64,000 nucleotides of DNA from Terricaulis silvestris (GCF_009792355.1 NZ_CP047045.1:682001-746000); one strand, 5' to 3'. Counted from the first letter of the stretch, positions 8,604-17,703 are shown. Made by a program: numbers and translations. The notes: a model not told the origin generated them from the sequence alone.

Positions 8604-8620
8604 TGGTCGACAATATGCAA
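8604..8620 (-). promoter_or_regulatory. Putative GntR operator, site C
   Basis: TGGTCGACAATATGCAA is the perfect reverse complement of site A (17 of 17). It lies about 91 bases before the TonB receptor start. With site B it forms an inverted pair in the divergent promoter region, an arrangement that would allow control of both directions by one regulator. Confidence 0.6.
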
Positions 8621-8711
8621 AAAGGCCTAACCGTCAGCGCGGATCACGCGCGGCGGAGAGGAGCCGAACGAGGCTCAGGAAACGGGCAGCCAGGCCCTGG
8701 GGAGGATGACC

Positions 8712-11054
8712 ATGGATAGATCGCCGCGCCCGCGCGCGTATTTGTTTGCGACCGCTTCGGTCATTCTGAGCACCAGCCTCTGCAGCGCCGCGTTCGCGCA
8801 GGACGCCCCGCAAGCAGCAGACGTGGGCAATGATGAAATCGTTGTTACCGCGGATCGGCGAGAGGGCACGATCCAGGACACGCCGATCGCGGTCAGTGCT
8901 TTCAGCGGCGAAGCGCTCGCCGAGCAGGGGACGGTCAACGTCGAAGGCTTGGCCGAGATCACTCCCAGCCTCCACATCTACGCCGAGCAGATCAACAACG
9001 AAGAATACATCATCCGCGGCATCGGCCGTTCGAACGAGGATCTGACAACGGATTCAGGCGTCGCGGTGAACATCAACGACATTTATGTGCCCCAGCCCAG
9101 CGAAGCGAACGCGGCGCTCTTTGACGTCGATCGTGTTGAGGTGCTGCGCGGACCACAGGGCACGCTTTATGGCAAGAACGCCGTCGGCGGCGTCATCAAC
9201 ATTCTGACGCGCGCGCCAACCGACACGTTCGGCGGCTACATCAACGCGGAAATTGGCGAGCTTGGCCGCCGGCAGGTGGAGACCGCCATCAGTGGGCCGC
9301 TGATCGACAATGTCCTAACCGGCCGTCTTGCCGGCTTCGGACTTCACACTGACGGCGCTTACACCAATCTCACCTTGGATGAAGACGCCAATGGTCAAGA
9401 CGTTGGCGGCGTTCGCGGGTCATTGCGCTTCACACCCAGCACGGACTGGCAAATCGATTTCATCGCCGACTATTCCAACATCGAGCAAGACGGAGTTCTG
9501 AAAAGCACGATCGTCGATGTGCCAGGCACGCCGCTCATCCTGAAAGATTTCTTCCAGGCGCCGTACCCCACGCAAGAAGACGATATCCGCAGCGGCCGGA
9601 GCGGGCTCGCAGGCGGTCAAGGCATCGAGCAGTGGGGCACAAGTCTCAGCATCGATCGGTACGTCGAAGCCGGCGCATTTTCCTTCCTGTCCGGCTATCG
9701 GACTGAGGAGAGCTACAACAGCGAAGACGTCGACCGCATGCCGGCCGACCTCAACAATTTCTTCGCCACGCAGGAGTCGTGGGCCACGAGCCAAGAGCTG
9801 CGCTTTGTTTCCGACGATGGTGGGCCGCTTTCAATGGGTGGGCGCCTGCACTGGTCGGCGGGTCTCTATTGGTTTCACGAAGAGGGCACGCGCGATCAGT
9901 CGATTTTCCTGTTCGGCTGCACGCCGGCAAGTCAGCCGTGCGATCCGTTGACGCCAGACGATCCCGATGATGGCCTCATCGGTCCCGGCAGCCCCGACTA
10001 TCAAAACAGCACGGCGCGCTTCCTGCAGAATCTCACCACCGACAGCTACGGGGCCTACGGCGAAGCAACGTTCGATTTCACCGAACAACTCTCGCTGACA
10101 GCGGGTCTTCGTTACACCAGCGAGACCAAGGATTTCGATCTTTCAGCTTCATCGGTCGCGAACGAATTGGGCGGTGATCCCTTCACGCTGTTCCAGCCGG
10201 GCGGGCCGTTCGACGCGAGCGCGAGCGAAACTTGGGAGCAATTCACGCCGCGCTTCGTGCTCGAGTATCGGCCGAGCGACGACATCATGGCTTACGCTAG
10301 CTACGCGCAGGGCTTCAAGAGCGGCGGCTTCAACGGTCAGGCCGGCACGCTCGATGACATGGTGCCGTTCGATCCTGAGATCGCCGACAACTACGAGGTA
10401 GGGCTGAAGCTCGACTTGTTTGACAATCGGTTGCGGCTCAACTCAGCAGCTTTCTGGATTCAATTCGAGGACCTGCAAGTTTCGGGCGTCAGCCAGGCGG
10501 GCACGGTCATCACCAACAATGCCGCCGACGCCAGCATCGAAGGCATTGAGATCGAGGCCATTGCTCGCCCAGTAGACGGACTCACGCTCCGAGCCGGTGT
10601 TTCGCTGCTCAATGCGACCTACGAGGAATACGCGATTGAAGTGTTCGATCCGACGATCATGGGTGGACCTCCGTTCTTCACTCTGGATCTCGCCGGCGAG
10701 CGCATCGCCAACATTCCTGAGTACTCCGCGAGCGTTGGCATTGAGTACGAGCTTCCGCTGTCGAATGGTTCGGAGCTTGCGTTCGCGCTCGATGGGACTT
10801 TCAAAGGCGACACCGTCGACAACGAACTCAATCTTCGCGCCAACGAGTATTCGGTATGGAATGCGCGGGTTGGCTGGACCTCGTCCGATGGGCGATACGA
10901 AATTGCGGGTTGGGTGCGAAACCTGACTGACGAGGTCTATTATCGCGGAGGCGGCGCCATTCCAGATTTCAACAAGCGCACCACGCGTGTTGGGCTTGTA
11001 TCTGATCCTCGGACGGTCGGCGTCACTCTTTCGACGCGCCTCGGCGAGCAATAG
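8712..11054 (+). CDS. TonB-dependent outer-membrane receptor
   Basis: A 780-residue receptor. It has an N-terminal signal peptide ending near AAFAQD, a TonB-box-like segment (DEIVVTA), a plug domain with VEVLRGPQGTLYGKNAVGG, and a long beta-barrel ending at a near-terminal aromatic-poor strand (LSTRLGEQ). ATG at 8712 is preferred to the ATG at 8706 because the GGGGAGG ribosome site then has correct spacing. It belongs to the large alphaproteobacterial receptor group that takes up plant-derived or aromatic compounds rather than only siderophores. The shared operator region suggests it imports the substrate of the GntR-linked pathway; the ligand is not known. Confidence 0.9.
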   Translation: MDRSPRPRAYLFATASVILSTSLCSAAFAQDAPQAADVGNDEIVVTADRREGTIQDTPIAVSAFSGEALAEQGTVNVEGLAEITPSLHIYAEQINNEEYIIRGIGRSNEDLTTDSGVAVNINDIYVPQPSEANAALFDVDRVEVLRGPQGTLYGKNAVGGVINILTRAPTDTFGGYINAEIGELGRRQVETAISGPLIDNVLTGRLAGFGLHTDGAYTNLTLDEDANGQDVGGVRGSLRFTPSTDWQIDFIADYSNIEQDGVLKSTIVDVPGTPLILKDFFQAPYPTQEDDIRSGRSGLAGGQGIEQWGTSLSIDRYVEAGAFSFLSGYRTEESYNSEDVDRMPADLNNFFATQESWATSQELRFVSDDGGPLSMGGRLHWSAGLYWFHEEGTRDQSIFLFGCTPASQPCDPLTPDDPDDGLIGPGSPDYQNSTARFLQNLTTDSYGAYGEATFDFTEQLSLTAGLRYTSETKDFDLSASSVANELGGDPFTLFQPGGPFDASASETWEQFTPRFVLEYRPSDDIMAYASYAQGFKSGGFNGQAGTLDDMVPFDPEIADNYEVGLKLDLFDNRLRLNSAAFWIQFEDLQVSGVSQAGTVITNNAADASIEGIEIEAIARPVDGLTLRAGVSLLNATYEEYAIEVFDPTIMGGPPFFTLDLAGERIANIPEYSASVGIEYELPLSNGSELAFALDGTFKGDTVDNELNLRANEYSVWNARVGWTSSDGRYEIAGWVRNLTDEVYYRGGGAIPDFNKRTTRVGLVSDPRTVGVTLSTRLGEQ

Positions 11055-11468
11055 CGACGACGTTTTGGAAGTGCGGATCGGCAGCGCTCTCGGCTCGTGC
11101 TAGTGGAGTTGCTCCAAGGGTTAGCCACGACGAATGGAAGGCCCTGAAAATCCCTGGTCCAACTTTTCGAGGTTAGCCACGCTAAGCGCTTGTTTCTGTT
11201 CACCTGTGGTCCTCCGCTGGGGACTGCCACCACACGTCATCGTTGGCGAGAAGGCATCGACGCCTTGGGCGTTCTCATAAAAACCGCACTGGATACCGGT
11301 TCGCCCACATCGATAAACTACCAAACCGCGCAAGTAAGCTGTTGTTTATACGAGGGTAACGGCGACGCAAAGCGCACCTGGCTGGAGGCCTGTTAGACCC
11401 GCGTTAGACCCGCAAGTAATCGTGGCGAATATTGCGTGCAGATAACTTTATGATAACACGAGGGAAAA
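11055..11468. other. Intergenic region without a convincing gene
   Basis: About 410 bases between the TonB receptor and the 3' end of the tRNA. Base composition is lower in GC than the neighbours. An 11-bp sequence (GTTAGACCCGC) is repeated in tandem at 11392-11402 and 11403-11413. Short open frames exist on both strands but lack ribosome sites or recognisable motifs. No integrase remnant or copy of the tRNA 3' end was seen. Confidence 0.5.
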
Positions 11469-11545
11469 TGGTGGTGGCGGGTGGACTTGAACCACCTACC
11501 TTGGGGTTATGAATCCCACGCTCTAACCAGATGAGCTACGCCACC
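11469..11545 (-). tRNA. tRNA-Met (anticodon CAU)
   Basis: The minus strand folds into a full cloverleaf of 77 bases including an encoded 3' CCA. The acceptor stem GGTGGCG pairs perfectly with CGCCACC. The D stem is GCTC/GAGC, the anticodon loop is TTCATAA with CAT, and the T stem GGTGG/CCACC encloses TTCAAGT. The anticodon stem has one A-C mismatch next to the loop. CAU could also mean a lysidine-modified isoleucine tRNA or the initiator; the first base pair is G-C, which argues against the initiator. Confidence 0.92.
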
Positions 11546-11593
11546 GAAGGGGCGGACACATACGCGCCCGTCCGCCGTGGCGCAAGAACCGGC

Positions 11594-11755
11594 CTAACCG
11601 CCCAGCGCTGTCGTGACGAAGAAGGCCGTGAGGCCGGTGGCGGCGAGAAACGTCGAGACGGCCACGACGGCCAGAGCGTCCTCGCCGCGAAAGCCTTGGC
11701 GCGCCTCTTCGGGTGTCAGCTCGATGTGGTGGTCGTCTTGAGTTTGGTCGGACAT
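11594..11755 (-). CDS. Small single-span membrane protein (53 aa), unknown
   Basis: A 53-residue protein with a charged N-terminus (about residues 1-25, containing ELTPEEARQGFRGED) and one hydrophobic segment at about 27-49, ending in GG. It is not a recognised domain. An EcfG-type promoter lies 25 bases upstream at 11780-11804, so it is probably induced by the general stress response. It is separated from the tRNA by 48 bases and divergent from the Lrp regulator. Being so short it would be missed by many gene finders, but codon structure, start and promoter agree. Confidence 0.7.
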   Translation of the reverse strand: MSDQTQDDHHIELTPEEARQGFRGEDALAVVAVSTFLAATGLTAFFVTTALGG

Positions 11756-11779
11756 GGCGCGCCTTTCTCCGGCTTACTC

Positions 11780-11804
11780 AACGGAACCACCGCCGGAAGG
11801 TTCC
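11780..11804 (-). promoter_or_regulatory. EcfG-type stress promoter
   Basis: On the minus strand GGAAC (11804-11800), a 16-base spacer and CGTT (11783-11780) match the alphaproteobacterial EcfG consensus GGAAC-N16/17-CGTT exactly. It faces the 53-aa membrane protein. Confidence 0.7.
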
Positions 11805-11918
11805 AGACTCCATACCGAGCAAATTTCTTTCGCCAATTTAGTTGCCTCCCTTGCCTGGCGGGGGACAGGTCGGCATTGTGGGTAAAATCTACCGGTCTTG
11901 GCGGTGCTGGAGGTGACT

Positions 11919-12407
11919 TTGTCCGTGGAGCTCGACTCCGTCGATCTGCGCATCCTCGATCTGCTGCAGCGAGACGCCTCCCTCTCCATCGCCGAAGTGG
12001 CCGAACGGGTAGGGCTCTCGTCGTCGCCGGCTTGGCGGCGGATCGAGCGGCTGAAGCGCATCGGCGTCATCACCAAGCAGGTGACGCTGCTGGACTATGA
12101 GAAGCTCGGGCTTGGCTTCGAAGTATTCGCTTCGGTGAAGCTGCAGCTGCCGACGCGCGACAATCTGGAGAAATTCGAGGTGGCCGTCGCCGGTTGGCCC
12201 GAAGTCGTTGAGTGCGCCACCGTCACTGGCGCCGTCGACTACATGTTGCGCGTCGTCGCGCGCGACATGCACGCCTACGATGATTTCCTCCGCGACAAGA
12301 TGCTGGCACTCGGTCTCGTTTCGGATGTGCAGTCGCGCATCGTAATGCGCGTGCCCAAACGCACGACGGCTGCGCCGCTCGACATTATGCCGGAAAGCGA
12401 AAGCTAG
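11919..12407 (+). CDS. Lrp/AsnC-family transcriptional regulator
   Basis: A 162-residue regulator with an N-terminal helix-turn-helix at about 5-55 (DLRILDLLQRDASLSIAEVAERVGLS) and a C-terminal RAM ligand-binding domain (ECATVTGAVDYMLRVVARD). TTG at 11919 is chosen because GGAGG lies five bases upstream; TTG at 11898 or GTG at 11925 are alternatives. Family members respond to amino acids and usually regulate a neighbouring gene. The nearest divergent gene is the 53-aa membrane protein; the 3' end overlaps the protease gene by 4 bases tail to tail. The target is not evident. Confidence 0.85.
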   Translation: MSVELDSVDLRILDLLQRDASLSIAEVAERVGLSSSPAWRRIERLKRIGVITKQVTLLDYEKLGLGFEVFASVKLQLPTRDNLEKFEVAVAGWPEVVECATVTGAVDYMLRVVARDMHAYDDFLRDKMLALGLVSDVQSRIVMRVPKRTTAAPLDIMPESES

Positions 12408-13285
12408 CGAGCGTTGCGCTCGGCCTGACGCACCATGTCAGCCGCGCGTGAACCGACGTGGCGCTGCGGGTTGGAGGGAGGAGTCAGGTTCTGCTCGCGC
12501 TCCCAGCGTTCGATCAGCACTTTCGCTTCATCAAATGCGGGCACCAATGAAGCGCCTCCGCGCACGGCGTGATTAAAATACGCGTCACCGAAGAACGTCC
12601 AATCGCGCGAGGGCTGACAGCCAAACGATGTGCGGTTTGGCGCGGCCGCCGTCAGCACGATGGTGTTTTCATCCATCAGCGGTGCAATGAATGCGCCCGA
12701 AAAGCACGCCGAGACAATAACGACGCGATTGCGGATGCCGGCTTGCGAAAGCATGTCGCGCATATGCGCAGGCCGCAGGCCCGCGTTCAGGCGATTGGTT
12801 TCGCGGATCACGGCGGTCCCATCTGGCGCGCCGTGCGAGGTGATGAACACGACAACGAGATCCTCGTTGGGATCGATCGTCGCGCCGACTTGGCCGATCG
12901 CGGCGGCGATACTGTCAGGCGTAGCGGCGGGATACCGGCGCTCGCCCTGGCCACCGGCGCTTAGGATGATGGAGCGGCCGTCAGCATCGAAGTGATTGCG
13001 CAGAATTGCCTCCGCTTGCGTCGCTTCACGCTCGAACACGGGATCGCCCCAGAGCGATGCGGTGATTAGATACACATCGAGTTGGCCAGGTCGCTGCGGC
13101 GCAAGGCCCTCGAGCGCGTCGCCCATGAGCTTTGCGAGGTGCGCCGCTTGGCGCGGCGGGCTCGCGATCTCCCACGCGCCGAATTGTCCGTTGAAGGGAT
13201 CGCGTTGTTGGCCAGCCTGCTGCGCGCCCGATGGCCCAGCGATGAGCGCCCACGCCAACGCGACACCAATCCAAGCTCGGCGCAT
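12404..13285 (-). CDS. Secreted caspase-fold protease, peptidase C13 type
   Basis: A 293-residue protein with a signal peptide (about 1-21, ending SGAQQ) and a caspase/legumain-like fold. The catalytic dyad is visible as His151 in FITSHGAPDG and Cys194 in VSACFSGAF, each at the end of a hydrophobic strand, as in C13 and other clan CD peptidases. ATG at 13285 starts directly at the signal peptide; the frame extends further upstream but without signal-peptide character. Bacterial C13 homologues are widespread in proteobacteria and mostly uncharacterised. It is divergent from the DUF3754 gene by 90 bases, which might reflect shared control. Confidence 0.8.
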   Translation of the reverse strand: MRRAWIGVALAWALIAGPSGAQQAGQQRDPFNGQFGAWEIASPPRQAAHLAKLMGDALEGLAPQRPGQLDVYLITASLWGDPVFEREATQAEAILRNHFDADGRSIILSAGGQGERRYPAATPDSIAAAIGQVGATIDPNEDLVVVFITSHGAPDGTAVIRETNRLNAGLRPAHMRDMLSQAGIRNRVVIVSACFSGAFIAPLMDENTIVLTAAAPNRTSFGCQPSRDWTFFGDAYFNHAVRGGASLVPAFDEAKVLIERWEREQNLTPPSNPQRHVGSRAADMVRQAERNAR

Positions 13286-13375
13286 CCATTCCCCCTGTTG
13301 CGGCGAAGCATAACTCCGCCTCTCAAGCCATTCCCCGCATAGCCTCGCGCCGCAGCCTAGGCTAGCACTAGCCGC

Positions 13376-14644
13376 ATGTCTGAGGGGACCACGCCGGCCG
13401 GAAAATCCGACGGCTTCATTGCGGCGCGCAAGGCCGAACTTGGCCAAGCGATTGCCAACGAACCGGGCCTGCCGCCCGGCGATGGCGCGGCGATGGGCGA
13501 GCTTTTCCATTTGCTTGGCGCGCTGACGCATCACGAGGCGCATGCGCACCTGGAAGCGCTGAAGGCGCTCTATGATCCGATCGATCCTGACGCGCCGCCG
13601 TCGCGCCGTGATGTTGGCCTTGGCGCATTTGAAATATTCGAGCGCGAACTCACCGGCGCGCTGACGCGTGCGAATTTCGTCGAGATCGATCCCGATACGG
13701 TGCAGACGCGCGAAACCACGCAGCTTCTAACCGGCCTGTCGATCAAACCGTTGATGGCGGGCATCCGCCGCATCCGCTATTTCGCGCGCGGGTCTAAGCC
13801 CGAACAGATCGTTCGCAAATCCTGGTTCGGATTGCGCAAGCGCGTGATCGAAGCGGAAGTGATGAATGACGTCGTTGTGCTGGTCGGGTTCAAGTCTGAC
13901 GACGAGATTGTGCGCGCCGATCGACGCGCCTTTGCCAGCATGCGCCGCGGCGTTCGCCCGGGCGCGACGCTGGTAAAGCATTTCCGATCGGTGGCGAACG
14001 CCGAGCTGGTGACGCTGCACCCGGGCGCCAAGCCCAGCATGTTGCGTCGCGACCAGTTCTTCCTCGCCGCGCCGGCGATCGCAACGGGCATTCCTGTGCT
14101 CCTGAACCTCTGGCCTGCGCTCACCGTGATCTTCGCAGTGCTCGCCGCTTATTTCGGCGCGCAGGGCGTGATTGAGGATTCGGAACTGAAGCGCGCTCTG
14201 GCCGCCGTGTCCGGCCTTGTCGCTGTTGGTGCGTTTGTCATGCGTCAGCGCCTGAAGTACGAAGCTCAGACCTTGCGCTACCAAAAGCAGCTCGCCGACA
14301 CTGTCTATTTTCGCAACCTCGCCAACAACGCCGGCGTGCTTGACCTGCTAATCGGCGCCGGCGAAGAGCAGGACGCGAAGGAAGCGATCCTGGCCTACGG
14401 CATGCTTCGCCGCGCACAAAAGCCCTTGGCCAAAGCCGAGATCGACAATTTTGCCGAAGCGTTTCTGCGCGAACAGTTCGGACTGGAGATTGATTTCGAG
14501 ATCCAGGACGCGCTCGGCAAACTTGAACGCCTGGGCGTAGTGACTCGTGAAAGCGATGCCTATTCCGCGTTGCCGCCATCAGACGCGCTCGCGCGTCTCG
14601 ACGCGGCATGGGACAGCGTGTTCAACTTCTCGGCACGCCGTTAA
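13376..14644 (+). CDS. DUF3754 (TMEM143-like) membrane protein
   Basis: A 422-residue protein with the DUF3754 signature: IRYFARGSKPEQ in the middle, two hydrophobic segments at roughly 227-275 (AAPAIATGIPVLLNLW and LVAVGAFVM), and the C-terminal YFRNLANNAGVLDLLI followed by EEQDAKEAILAY. Homologues occur in bacteria, plants and mitochondria (TMEM143) with no firm biochemical role. The N-terminal half and the C-terminal half should both lie on the same side of the membrane. The stop overlaps the RND gene by 4 bases tail to tail. Confidence 0.8.
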   Translation: MSEGTTPAGKSDGFIAARKAELGQAIANEPGLPPGDGAAMGELFHLLGALTHHEAHAHLEALKALYDPIDPDAPPSRRDVGLGAFEIFERELTGALTRANFVEIDPDTVQTRETTQLLTGLSIKPLMAGIRRIRYFARGSKPEQIVRKSWFGLRKRVIEAEVMNDVVVLVGFKSDDEIVRADRRAFASMRRGVRPGATLVKHFRSVANAELVTLHPGAKPSMLRRDQFFLAAPAIATGIPVLLNLWPALTVIFAVLAAYFGAQGVIEDSELKRALAAVSGLVAVGAFVMRQRLKYEAQTLRYQKQLADTVYFRNLANNAGVLDLLIGAGEEQDAKEAILAYGMLRRAQKPLAKAEIDNFAEAFLREQFGLEIDFEIQDALGKLERLGVVTRESDAYSALPPSDALARLDAAWDSVFNFSARR

Positions 14645-17600
14645 GCCGCCGCTTCTTCCGCCTCGTCCTTCGGCGCCAACAGCAGATACATCGCCGGCGT
14701 TACGATCCGCGCGATTAGTGTCGAGCTGACAAGACCGCCAATCAGCACCATTGCGATCGGGGAGAACAGGGGCGAGTCTTCCAGCAGCAGCGGCGTCATG
14801 CCGCCGATCGCGGTGGCGCTGGTCAGCAGCACCGGCAGGAAGCGCACTTCGCCGGCGCGCTCGATGGCTTCGCGCAACGGTGTGCCGCGCTCGCGCATCT
14901 GGTTGGCAAACTCCACCAGGAGGATCGAGTTTTTGATCTCGATGCCGATTAGCGCGATGAAGCCGATGATAGCCGTGAACGACAGCGACTCACCGCCGAT
15001 CCAAAGCGCGATCAACCCGCCCATGATCCCGAACGGAATCACGAAGGCGACAACGCCTGTCACCGCGAAGGTGCGGAATTCCAACAGCAGCACCGCCATC
15101 ACGCCGAAGATCGCAATCATGATCGCCGGTCCAAGGCCGCTGAAGCTCCGCTCTTGCGCTTCTGCTTCGCCGCCGAAGCTCACCGTGTAGCCTGGCGGCA
15201 GCCGCAGCGATTCCAACCGCTCCGCCACGTCGCGCGTCACGCCGCTAATGAGGAATCCTGGCTGCGTGTAAGCCGTGATCGTCGCCGTACGTTCGCGTTG
15301 CACACGATCGATCGACGACGGCCCGCCTTCCATCTGCGGGTCGGAGATTTCCGCAAGCGGCATCGCCGCGCCCTGGTTGTTCCACACAAACAGCGTGCCA
15401 AGCGCCGTCACCGGCATCGCATCTTCACGCGGCGCGCGCAGCACGACAGGGAAGGCGTCGCCCGCCGGATCGCGGAACTCCGCCACAGCCGCGCCGGCGA
15501 CAGCGATGCGCAAGGTTTGGTCGATGCTGCCTGCGGGAATGCCGCGCAGGGCCGCTTCGGCGTCGTTGATGTTGAGATCGAGATCGATCAGCCGTTCCGA
15601 CGTTGGGTTGGTAATTTCGCGCGTGCCGGGTGTAGCTAACAGAATGCGCTCCACTTCCGTGGCGATTTCACCGATCGCAGCCAGATCCGGCCCGCTGATA
15701 CGCACCGCGACAGGCGCCTCGATCGGCGGCCCATTGGTGAAGCGCCGGAGATTGATGCGCGCGCCGGGATACGCTTCCAGTTCCGCGCGAATTTCCTCGA
15801 TCTTGCGCATGCCTTCAGTGCGATGCCATTCGCGGAAGCGTGCATACACTTGCCCCACATTCGAAATCTGCTCCGGCGGAATTTCGTTGTAGTAGATCTG
15901 CGGATTGCCGCGGCCGGTGTTGGAGAAGCGCCATTCGATTTCGGGATGGCTCGCCAACACGCCATCAACGAATTGCACCGCGCGATCCGTCTCCGTTACG
16001 GCGGCGCCCTGCGGCGTGGAAACGTCGACTAGGAAGTATGGGCTGTCGTTCTCCGGAAACAGCGAAAAACCCAGCTTCGGCACTAGCCCGAGCGAGAGTG
16101 CAAACCCGACCAGCCCGATCGCCACCGTCTTGCGCGGATGCTCGAGCGCCAGATGTAGCGCCGGGCGATAGATGCCGTGAATAGCGCCCATCACCCCGTC
16201 TAGCAGCAGGTTGGATTTGCCGACGGAGTCGCGCGGCAGCATGCGGCTCGCCAGGAAGGGGATGATGGTCAGCGCAACGACGAGCGACGCCGTGATCGTC
16301 GTCACCACCGCGAGCGGCAATGACCGGACGAACGCGCCGGCGCCCTCCGGCAGCGCCATGATCGGCAGGAAGGCAAGCAGCAGCGTCGCGGTACAACCGA
16401 TCACCGCGACGTTGATCTCCTGCACGCCGGCGATGGCGGCCTCGCGCGGGGCCATGCCTTGACGCAAGTGCCGCGAGATATTCTCGGTGACGACGATGCT
16501 GTCATCGACCAGCAGCCCCAGCGCCAGGACGAAACCGGCAATGGACAGCTGGTTCAGCGAATAGCCAAGCGCATGCAGCGCCACCACGCCGATCGCCAGC
16601 GAAAGCGGGATCGAGACCATCACCACGATGGAAGCGCGAAATCCCAACGGCAGCAGCGTCAGCAAAACAAGACAAATCGCGATAGCGAAATCTCGCCCAA
16701 GGCTGCCGAGCCGATGTTTCACTGTTTCGGATTGATCGAAACCGCGATGCAGCGTGATGTTGTCCGGCAGCGTTTCCGCAAACGCATCGATCCGCGACCG
16801 CACGCCTTCCAGCACCGGGAAAATGTCCTCTCCCAGCCTCGCTCGCGCGCTGACGAACACCGCGCGCTCGCCGTTGTAGCGCGTGATATGCGCGCGCTCG
16901 TCGTTGGCCCACGCGACTTCCGCGACATCGCCGACCGTAACCAGCGAGCCGCCCTCGGCGCGCAGCGCCACACCGCGGATTTCATCCAGGCTGTTGAACG
17001 AACCGGATGCCTGCAGATTAAAACGCCGCCCGCCGGCTTCCACCGCGCCAATCGGCGTATCGACGCCCTCGCGTTGCAACGCCTCCGCGACCGCGGTCAG
17101 TGGCAAGCGATAGGCCGCCAGCCGGTCCAAATCGGCCGCGACCCGCACCTCCGCGGGCGGCGCGCCCCAGACGTCCGCCTGTTGCACACCCGGTGCGCGT
17201 TCGATCGCATCACGCAGCGCCTTGGCGTATGCTTCCATCTGTCGGAACGTCGCGTCGGGGCTGGTCAGCGCCAGTTGCACGACGCTCGTTTGCGCTGGAT
17301 TGAAGCGCCGCGAGCGTAGATCGATGATGCCATCCGGCAGGCTAGGGCGGACGACGTTGATCTCGCGGATCACTTCGCCGAACTTTTCCTCCGGATCGAC
17401 GCCCCACTCGAACTCGACCGAGATCACAGCCAGTCCAGCGCGGGTCGATGAACGAATCTCGCGGATGTCCTCGATCGAGTTGATCGCATCTTCCAGCGGA
17501 ATGGCGACCAATCGCTCCATCTGCTCGGCATCGGCGCCCGGCAACACGACGGCGGTGGCGACGCCTGGAAACTCCGTGATCGGATCTTCCGATTTCGGAA

Positions 17601-17697
17601 TCGCCATCACCGCGCCGACGCCCAGCGCGATCAGCAGCAGGAACAGAACGCCGGTGAATTGCCAGCGATCGACGAAGAAGCGCGTGATCGCCTGCAT
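14641..17697 (-). CDS. RND-family efflux transporter permease
   Basis: A 1018-residue inner-membrane proton/drug antiporter of the AcrB (HAE) class. It shows the N-terminal helix, a porter segment (IPKSEDPITEFP), the TM4 motif LLVDDSIVVTENI with the essential aspartates, and the second repeat containing GIEIKNSILLVEFAN. Length matches the family. It follows the adaptor gene by 6 bases, so the two form an adaptor-permease operon. No TolC-type outer-membrane factor is present in the window, so a channel encoded elsewhere must be used. Substrate range cannot be read from sequence. Confidence 0.93.
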   Translation of the reverse strand: MQAITRFFVDRWQFTGVLFLLLIALGVGAVMAIPKSEDPITEFPGVATAVVLPGADAEQMERLVAIPLEDAINSIEDIREIRSSTRAGLAVISVEFEWGVDPEEKFGEVIREINVVRPSLPDGIIDLRSRRFNPAQTSVVQLALTSPDATFRQMEAYAKALRDAIERAPGVQQADVWGAPPAEVRVAADLDRLAAYRLPLTAVAEALQREGVDTPIGAVEAGGRRFNLQASGSFNSLDEIRGVALRAEGGSLVTVGDVAEVAWANDERAHITRYNGERAVFVSARARLGEDIFPVLEGVRSRIDAFAETLPDNITLHRGFDQSETVKHRLGSLGRDFAIAICLVLLTLLPLGFRASIVVMVSIPLSLAIGVVALHALGYSLNQLSIAGFVLALGLLVDDSIVVTENISRHLRQGMAPREAAIAGVQEINVAVIGCTATLLLAFLPIMALPEGAGAFVRSLPLAVVTTITASLVVALTIIPFLASRMLPRDSVGKSNLLLDGVMGAIHGIYRPALHLALEHPRKTVAIGLVGFALSLGLVPKLGFSLFPENDSPYFLVDVSTPQGAAVTETDRAVQFVDGVLASHPEIEWRFSNTGRGNPQIYYNEIPPEQISNVGQVYARFREWHRTEGMRKIEEIRAELEAYPGARINLRRFTNGPPIEAPVAVRISGPDLAAIGEIATEVERILLATPGTREITNPTSERLIDLDLNINDAEAALRGIPAGSIDQTLRIAVAGAAVAEFRDPAGDAFPVVLRAPREDAMPVTALGTLFVWNNQGAAMPLAEISDPQMEGGPSSIDRVQRERTATITAYTQPGFLISGVTRDVAERLESLRLPPGYTVSFGGEAEAQERSFSGLGPAIMIAIFGVMAVLLLEFRTFAVTGVVAFVIPFGIMGGLIALWIGGESLSFTAIIGFIALIGIEIKNSILLVEFANQMRERGTPLREAIERAGEVRFLPVLLTSATAIGGMTPLLLEDSPLFSPIAMVLIGGLVSSTLIARIVTPAMYLLLAPKDEAEEAAA

Positions 17698-17703
17698 GCG
17701 GGC

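Noticed and set aside
11055-11545. tRNA-Met as an integration site of a genomic island
   Set aside because: No integrase gene, no second copy of the tRNA 3' end and no change in gene type were seen; only a tandem 11-bp repeat.
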